Source of the DNA: Crambe crambe
Taxonomy: Eukaryota; Porifera; Demospongiae; Poecilosclerida; Crambeidae
Direction of reading: 5' to 3'
Length of the DNA: 64,000 nucleotides
Assembly (NCBI GenBank): GCA_963924555.1
Contig: OZ004581.1
Location: 3,162,001 to 3,226,000 of the forward strand
Shown here: positions 57,761-64,000 of the stretch, piece after piece
Numbering within the stretch: the first letter of the stretch is position 1
Layout of the letters: the number at the start of each line of letters is the position of its first letter
Made by a program: the position numbers and the translations under genes
Notes under the pieces: generated by a model
Seen by the model: the letters and a program-made list of their open reading frames with translations, nothing else
What the model was told of the DNA's origin: nothing
Databases searched by the model: none

Positions 57761-57813
57761 AATGAGTCATGACCTGAGAGTCAGCTCACTCGCTCCACTC
57801 ACTCGCAATACTT

Positions 57814-59127
57814 TAATTTGTCTCAAAGTTATAGACTTTTTCATCTTTTCCTCCCCTCCCCCCCAGTGATGTGTTAACAACACCTATGAATCTTATTAAA
57901 ATTTGTTCAAACCAAGCTTGAACATGAAATTAATATCTTATTGGGCTATAGGCAAATTTTTCGACATAGCTACATATAGTAAAAATCGTACCAGCTAAGC
58001 AAAGCCTAAAGTCTATTCACGTTCACCTTGTCCTTCTCTTTATATCACTCAATTCTTGACCATTGCAAAATTTCAAACACCAGTAGCTAGGTAATTATCC
58101 GAGATGGTGCTTTTTATAAAGATCCATTCCTTACCAGTAAAAAGTTAGCTGTATGTCCCATAAGTAAAGTATGCACAAGGAATGTGATAGAACAACACTA
58201 GAAGAAAACAATGGCTGCCAGGTGCTACTGATTCTCGAGTAAGTTAGGTAGATAGCTTATGTGAGTAACTGCTGGTTAAATCACTGCTAAACTCCCCGGC
58301 AGTTTAGCTCATCCAGAACATACAGAATAATCATTGCTAAACCCTCCTGCAGGAGTTGCTGGGATCAGGAAAGGAAGGAACAGGCTTGAGATGTCAGTTG
58401 CCTCTCTGGACTTCAGTTACCCGGACATACCTACGTATGTGGCTAGTTGGATTAACACACGTTCTTACGTAAAAGCTTACTATACCACAGCTACTTTCGG
58501 GTGCAAGGTGAATGCAAATAGACTTTAGAGTGGAACTGCTGAACGTGGACATTCTTTTGTTACCCAGTACAGTGTATGTGTCTTGTATAATCCCTTTTTC
58601 TACTGAGTCCATGTCAGGGGTTTCCACTGAAATGCTTCAGTCTGTTCATATCAGTAATAATAAGAATTGGCAAGCGAGCTAACCCCCTATTCATGCAAAT
58701 TGAGATTTCGATACATTTTTATGTCACATTTTCGTTTGACCTTTGACCCCACAAATGAAACATGCCCACTACACTTAGCTAAAACTTATTGCTTTCTACA
58801 GCATTTAGTCATAGAGGTGTTAAGCCTAAGGCACTGGCTTTCTAAGTGCTTGTATGCAGCTATTCATCCTGACAGCAATATCTTAGCCTAAGAAGTTAGC
58901 TAAAGTACAAATGACTTTCACCAACTGCTTCGTTTGCCAATTGAATATATTACACAAACATACCCTAGTTATGCCAGCATGAATGAAGTCATACGTATGT
59001 GGAGAGATGTTAATATTAACATACCTTGCCAATTCTTCCTCATGTACTTTTTGATTCATGTTTATAAGAGTACGGAATCTTGTCTTGTAAGTAGCAACAG
59101 TTAACTTTGATGAGCCTGTATACTAGG
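57814..59127. other. Repeat-rich spacer
   Basis: I see no supported gene. The open stretch at about 58334-58528 lacks splice signals and recognisable motifs. AGTGGAACTGCTGA and GGGGTTTCCACT at about 58530-58627 look like ends of another small element. Confidence 0.4.
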
Positions 59128-59742
59128 GCAATGTTCAACATTCAGTTGACAGCGAGCGAGCAAGCAAGTATTCTTCAACGATTTTCATTTGCTGTTGAGT
59201 ATCTATAGCAATGTGCAGCATTTGACAGTGAGCTGATAGGCTTAAGTGCTTGATATTGCTAAGAGTCATGTAAGTGGTGGCAGGCAGCTGCATACATGCT
59301 TACCTCAAAGCATTTAGATAAGCTTAGTGCCTACAAGCCGCTTAGATAAGCCTCTTGTGCCTGCTGCCCAAAAGGCTGTAGAAATGTTGAGCTTGCTTTG
59401 CTGTTGTGTTATGTAGCTAAGTGGCAGGCGGCTGCATGCATAGAAAGCTAAGTACTTACCACAAAGCACTTGGATATGTCTAGTGCCTACAATCCACTTA
59501 GATAAGCCTAGCCCTACTATCCACCATGCTATATACAAAGCGATGTAGAAATCAATCAAGCAATTGCAACTGGAGCATGCGCATAAGTGCACGCGCAGGG
59601 GCGCTACTATTGCACGACACGTACGTACGTACGTACGCCTGGGGCATTTTGGAGTGTAGACCTAGATATATATATATATTTAAAATTTCAATGAGTCATG
59701 ACCTGAGAGTCAGCTCACTCGCTTCGCTCGCTCGCTGCAATT
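59128..59742. mobile_element. MITE of the GCGAGCGAGC family
   Basis: The left end holds AGCGAGCGAGCAAGCAAG and the right end GCTCACTCGCTTCGCTCGCT. Interior words (gataagcctagtgcctac-like, repeated several times) recur in the copies at 25984-26331 and 55586-57813. Confidence 0.6.
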
Positions 59743-60282
59743 AATGTATACATACTCCTTGCCTTAAGAGTACTATTTATTGCTAAATCATAAAGCTGGG
59801 CTCATATATATATAATTATATACATAATTATGATGACTGTCTAACTCTTATAATTATATTTCATGTGATAGACTGGACAAGGGTTATTATTTGCCTGTAG
59901 CTATAACATATCTACGTAAGTAACTGCTATAACATCTAAGAAACTGTTCTTTTTTTAAGTTCTGAATCAATTATTCAAACTTATGAAAATCTTCAAATTA
60001 AATTTTGGTTTCTGAAGTGGGACACTTAGTGTCTAGATTGACTTATGGAGAAATTCATGTCACAGTATCTGGTGTATATATATATAAGGTGGATGGAAAA
60101 CAGGAACACAATGACTAACGGAGAAACTCCAGTCCAGTTGTGTTGCATCTATGAATTATTTTGCCCTTGACTGAGCAGGAGCTGCAACCCTGTAGATAGC
60201 TAATCATTAATCTTAAGCTTAATAATGAGAGCAGCATTAAAGCTACTTCCGCATGGATGTTTGATGTATTAATTTTGTGTCA

Positions 60283-60671
60283 TGCCCAGCCCGAAGATCA
60301 AAGAAGCTGCTCGAACTTTAAATCGCATAAAGTTCAAGTGTGCTACAACCCACCGCTTTAACTCGCCCACGCAGGGCAGAGGCACAGTGCCCTAGTTGGG
60401 CGGTGACCTAGCAGGGCAAACTGGCATGCGAAACGCCGAGACAGCTTGGAAGTTCTGCCTTTTATGCTGGCTACAATGGGTTTGAACGTGGAATGTGGTC
60501 AATGAATATCATTATAAACGTGCACCATGGTCAATGAATAATATTAAAATTCCACGTTTCAAACCCAACAAGCTTTTCTGAGAGTGGCTAGTATAAGGGA
60601 CAGAAAATTCTAGCTGATTAACAGCGAGCTGGTGTTTTGCGCACTGCCTTCTTTGATCTTCAGACTGGGCA
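60283..60671. mobile_element. 389-bp MITE with TGCCCAG ends
   Basis: The left end TGCCCAGCCCGAAGATCAAA and the right end (complement TGCCCAGTCTGAAGATCAAA) form inverted ends of about 24 bp. A second inverted pair inside is GGGTTTGAACGTGGAAT / ATTCCACGTTTCAAACCC. Confidence 0.8.
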
Positions 60672-60702
60672 GACAAAATACTTATATCCCTCCTGCTTGG
60701 GA

Positions 60703-60755
60703 GTATCTGGATTTAAAGCTCTTGGCCCTTGGGCCTCGAGCTTTAAACCAGATAC
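60703..60755. repeat. Hairpin-forming palindrome
   Basis: GTATCTGGATTTAAAGCTC is complementary to GAGCTTTAAACCAGATAC across a 15-bp spacer that itself contains GGCCC/GGGCC. Confidence 0.75.
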
Positions 60756-61183
60756 ATCCTGAGCACTCGGGGAATAACTATTACTTAATCCTTATACAGT
60801 TATATTATATACGTACACACAATATTATCATGTAAGCAAAAACAAGTACAGCAATACAAAACATTGCTGATTCTGATGGAGAATTAACCAACAATGAGTC
60901 TTTCATAAACAAGTTCATGCTCCACACGGGAGGTGATGCACCCTCCCCCTTGCCGTGGCCTACACCCATGCGGTCTTCTATACCATATGCAGATCCAGTT
61001 TCCCCCCCCCCCCCTGAAAATATCACACAACCCCACACTAGTGCAACAACCCCACCAACCCCCCTTATAAAAAATTCTAGATCCACCCCATTAGCTGATC
61101 CTACACGATCGGAGACTCCATTGTGTTAACCAATTAACATTCAAAATCCCACTCATCAATAAGAAGGTATAGTGTGCATGTAC

Positions 61184-61375
61184 CTTTAATACACCTTTCC
61201 ATCATATCACATGTTTCAATTATCCCCACATGTCCAGGGAGGTGGCCTGGGAGGTGGCCAGAGTTGTGTGGTAGAGCATGCCCTGGGGGCTGTTTTGGGA
61301 CTTCTGGATAACATTGTGACCTTTCCACAGTAACTGTTTTAGGTCTGCTCTCTTCTTCCTTCTTGTCACTATTTC
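61184..61375 (-). CDS. Orphan exon with GHLPGHLPGH motif
   Basis: A 192-nt stretch is open on the minus strand between a good acceptor (CTTTTTATAG) and a donor (AAAG|GTACAT). It reads NSDKKEEESRPKTVTVERSQ, then CYPEVPKQPPGHALPHNSGH, then LPGHLPGHVGIIETCDMM. I do not recognise it and cannot place neighbouring exons. It could belong to the same minus-strand gene as the frame at 62522-62947. Confidence 0.4.
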
Positions 61376-61790
61376 CTATAAAAAGAGTGTATTATTATGT
61401 TGTGCTATGCCATAGATCTTGGCTACAATAACTGCTACAATATTAATTTTTGTATGTGCATGATTGTAACTTGTGACCACATTACAACAATCTATGCAAT
61501 TCATTTGTTAGCCAACATCATATGGAGCATTTTCTTGGAATCCAGGAGCTACTACATAATTGTCATAAGCAGAGAACCAGGGGGGCCAGGGGGCCATGGC
61601 CCCCAGATTTTTTTTGACTTATGGTTTTGCCCCCCCCCCCCCCCAGATTTCATTCAACTATTTATGTCATTGTAGGAGACAATTATACATGACTGCATGT
61701 CCAAAGTGAAACATTTTCAACTCTATTGACAATTAATGTGCAAACATGAAAATCACTCACATATGAGGCTAAGTTAGTCACTCAAACTGT

Positions 61791-61864
61791 TGCAGCAGCT
61801 GGATTGCTAATTGCTGGAATGTACAAATTGTTACTTGGTACATAGCAATCCAGCTGCTACAGCA
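61791..61864. repeat. Inverted repeat, possible hairpin
   Basis: TGCAGCAGCTGGATTGCTA is complementary to TAGCAATCCAGCTGC(TAC)AGCA, with a spacer of about 30 bp. I see no element ends outside it. Confidence 0.7.
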
Positions 61865-61922
61865 GTTAGCATTGTTGACTCTTGTCAATAGCTGAAGCTT
61901 CAGTGCATGTTGGTGTTCAAAA

Positions 61923-62160
61923 ATGTCTCAGAGGCCCTTATCTATGTTCTTCCAGCCAAGAAGGCAAAAAGAAGCTGAAAAGTAAGTTGCCAGATTGATG
62001 CTCAATATTCTTCATTGGTTTTGGTTCCCTACTGTAATTATAGTTCAGAGAAAGATGATGACCTTGTCACTGAAGAAACAGGTCACAGTTCAAATGAAGA
62101 ATCACCATTAATTCTCAGCCTTCCAGTGAAGTATGTGAGCCTGTGTGCTGCCAAAAGTCA
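61923..62160 (+). other. Possible short exons of a hAT-like or related N-terminus
   Basis: An ATG opens MSQRPLSMFFQPRRQKEAEK before a GTAAGT donor. A second open stretch (KDDDLVTEETGHSSNEESP) lies between CAG and GTATGTG at 62047-62138. The phases do not agree as drawn, so I do not join them. The first resembles N-termini such as SIDSFF.K of hAT/ZMYM-type proteins, only loosely. Confidence 0.2.
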
Positions 62161-62521
62161 CCTATGCTAATGTCGGGTACGCATGGTGCAATGGGGGTTT
62201 GGCCAGGTAAATTTATGTTCCTCTGCCTATGATTGTACCTTCAAGCCTTTTGTGATTATTCCACTCTTGTTGTTCTGCTACTCCATGTGGTTTGGTGCAT
62301 TCATCTTTCCCACAGCTTATCAGATTACACATAACAGATTTATTCATTGGATTCAAGACTCCTTGTGGCACTGGTCGAATAGACTTTTCCGTGGTTTCCA
62401 GCATCTTTCGCTTGTCATTCCATCTGACAAAGACTCCTGGATTATATTACCAGACACAAGTTCAATAAATATACCAAGTCACAACTGAATCCTAGCTAGC
62501 TATGGCTTCCAGCTAGCTATG

Positions 62522-62947
62522 TCAGTGCCTCCAACCAGTGGACATTGACTTTGGTAGTCCATTCTCAGTATATATTTCAGCCATTTTATAAGACAGCCAA
62601 GAGATTAAATCTGTCATAAAAGTATTTCGCATACCTTCATATTCTCTTTGAGATCTCAGTATTCCATCCCAGTTCTCTGCTAGTCCACGAGTGAAGGTGT
62701 ATTTACCTATCCTGCAGCTCTCTTTAACATATCCCGGTAGTGCTTGTTGGATAACGTCGACTCTGGTCTGGTCAGTACTATTACTCCATTCAACAAACGC
62801 TCTAATACTACTGGTTCCTGGATCTTGGCCTTGGCCGATGGGGTTAGTGCGGAATTTATAAAAGCACTCTTTGCAGACTATAAAACTTGGTCCATTCACA
62901 AGTTTTTTTTCAGCAGTCTTCTTTTGTTTCTTACCATCGCGATCCAT
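62522..62947 (-). CDS. Uncharacterised 141-residue reading frame
   Basis: The first true ATG is at 62945-62947 (MDRDGKKQKKTAEKKLVNG). The frame runs through a CKECF motif, FVEWSNSTDQTR, YVKESCRIGKYTFTR and LISWLSYKMAEIYTENGLPK to a TGA. The composition looks coding (mixed charged and aromatic residues, no low complexity). I do not recognise a family, and a single CxxC pair is too little to call a zinc finger. GC boxes lie just upstream. It may be the first exon of a longer gene. Confidence 0.45.
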   Translation of the reverse strand: MDRDGKKQKKTAEKKLVNGPSFIVCKECFYKFRTNPIGQGQDPGTSSIRAFVEWSNSTDQTRVDVIQQALPGYVKESCRIGKYTFTRGLAENWDGILRSQREYEGMRNTFMTDLISWLSYKMAEIYTENGLPKSMSTGWRH

Positions 62948-62972
62948 CTTCAAGCCCCTGGCTTAGTGAAAA

Positions 62973-62998
62973 AAGGGGCGGGGCGGGGCGCTATAATT
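62973..62998 (-). promoter_or_regulatory. GC boxes and TATA-like word upstream of 62947 frame
   Basis: GGGGCGGGGCGGGGCG followed by CTATAATTAT stands out in AT-rich DNA, 25-50 bp upstream of the ATG at 62947. A promoter role is inference. Confidence 0.35.
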
Positions 62999-64000
62999 AT
63001 AAGACACCCTCGATCTCCCAATAGCAATTTTATCGTCACCGGGCCTATCTCAGCCCTGTGTCTATCAAGATTCAGCACTAGTCTCGCAAGCTAGACCCTT
63101 TGGAAGGGACCAGTTCAGAATTGAATCAACCAGGGAATCCAGCTATGAATAGCTAGCTATGATATGCTAATTTTCTGATGGCTTGTTATCTCCACCCTCC
63201 CAAGGTGATTGTTGTAGTCTTACTACTTCTTTTCACTGCATATAGGCGGAGGAAATACAGTGTTTTGTGCATTGGTCGGGCAAATAATCAGGCTCTCTCC
63301 TATAACCGCCTTAAAATAGTGGACCATACAGTTGTAGCTACCAGACTCTCCCTGAAATGAGACCATCAGTGAAAAAGATGTGTGTTGGCTTGATCAGGCA
63401 AATGCCTGATCTGCCTGACCCATGCATGCAATGCAATGCTACACCTATGATATTATCTATAGTAAAACCCTCCATAGAGTGCAAAACTTATTTTCTCATC
63501 CCTGTTTCCTCCATTATATCTATAGCTGACTAAATATCCTACAGTGATCAGCTGTTTATGAAGGGCGAATTCCCAAAATTTATCATGCCCTAAAGCATAA
63601 AAAAAATACTCAAATGTAATACGTAGCTACCATGCAGTGCTTTAGTCTGATGGTGATGAATGCAGAAGGATATTGCGACTAGCTATAGCTATATTGAAGA
63701 GCTGCATGTCTGAAAAAAAAAAAAAAAGTGCCCAAGCTGCTTACAAGAAACAAAGATAGATCTGCACTTATGGAGATATAATTCATTCATGAACTATTTT
63801 GGGAGCATGAAAAAGAACTATAATCTGCCATGGTCGCATTATGTCCTTCAAGTCATTCCAAACTCTTCATATGCAGAAATGATTACTGTATTTTTTGTTA
63901 GCTATGTGGCATCAAAATGTGTAGAACTAGTTCATTATGCAAATAATAACGTTTAAACAGCATTAATGTTTGTGCTTAGTATACCATTAGCTATCATGCA
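62999..64000. other. Right-hand edge without recognised gene
   Basis: No supported feature. Short open stretches at 63178-63360 show no motif or splice logic. Confidence 0.4.

Larger units (their letters stand above)
55396..57813. mobile_element. Composite of nested MITEs built on a GCGAGCGAGC-family element
   Basis: The outer element shows family words at 55580-55630 (atgtgcaacatt, gagcgagcaagcaagtagct, itself tandemly repeated at 55705-55745), at 56095-56185 (gaaagcttaccataagcact) and at 57762-57813 (gagtcatgacctgagagtca, ctcactcgct). Two other elements, listed next, split it. Confidence 0.6.

Noticed and set aside
58334-58627. Overlapping short frames on both strands
   Set aside because: They lie between MITE-like ends, are short, and show no family motif.
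60340-60440. Possible tRNA from GC-rich stretch
   Set aside because: No acceptor stem, T-loop GTTCRA pattern or anticodon arm could be drawn; it lies inside an inverted-end MITE.
62183-62488. Plus-strand open frame with hydrophobic start
   Set aside because: No start context, motif or splice logic, and the minus strand of the same segment is also open in pieces; not supported either way.

Overview
The window looks like nuclear DNA from a sponge, most likely a demosponge. This is inference from gene content and texture: AT-rich DNA full of TAGCTA-type words, many short introns with GT/AG borders, an NLR-type immune gene, adhesion-type 7TM receptors, and very large intron-poor beta-helix/multi-pass membrane proteins. 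No database search was possible. Exon models were built by eye from splice borders, reading-frame phase and paralogue comparison.

Layout, left to right. 1-2.2 kb: the 3' part of a beta-helix/multi-pass membrane protein gene (+), open through the left edge. 3.3-5.0 kb: a complete four-exon gene (-) for a secreted protein of two related domains that I do not recognise. 6.6-35.9 kb: a tandem array of three adhesion-GPCR genes, all on the minus strand. Gene A (6.6-21.7 kb) and gene B (22.8-32.7 kb) can be followed from signal peptide to stop. Gene C (34.3-35.9 kb) keeps only the last exons and breaks off sharply. A whole-looking, young LTR retrotransposon of the Gmr1-like Ty3/gypsy type (integrase before reverse transcriptase) sits in an intron of gene A. 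Other introns carry MITEs, microsatellites, a minisatellite and an inverted pair of Penelope-like fragments.

36.5-40.2 kb: a repeat element with inverted ends, filled with about 34 copies of a 55-75 bp minisatellite. 40.9-41.1 kb: a shifted exon resembling the DCB region of the ARF exchange factor GBF1. 41.4-45.2 kb: a four-exon NLR-like gene (+) with a helical N-terminal domain, NACHT domain and leucine-rich C-terminus. 48.0-51.8 kb: a complete single-exon beta-helix/multi-pass membrane protein (-), a relative of the first gene. 53.9-55.4 kb: remains of an SF1 helicase (MOV10/HELZ type) that has lost its catalytic motifs. 55.5-60.8 kb: mostly nested MITEs. 61.2-63.0 kb: an orphan exon and a 141-codon reading frame, both minus strand.

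Most host genes here encode surface, secreted or cytosolic proteins of types used for sensing (adhesion GPCRs, beta-helix membrane proteins, a glycosylated secreted protein, an NLR). The copy-number changes, divergent ectodomains beside nearly constant 7TM regions, and heavy repeat load would suit a fast-evolving recognition cluster. That reading is inference; the sequence does not show that the genes act together.
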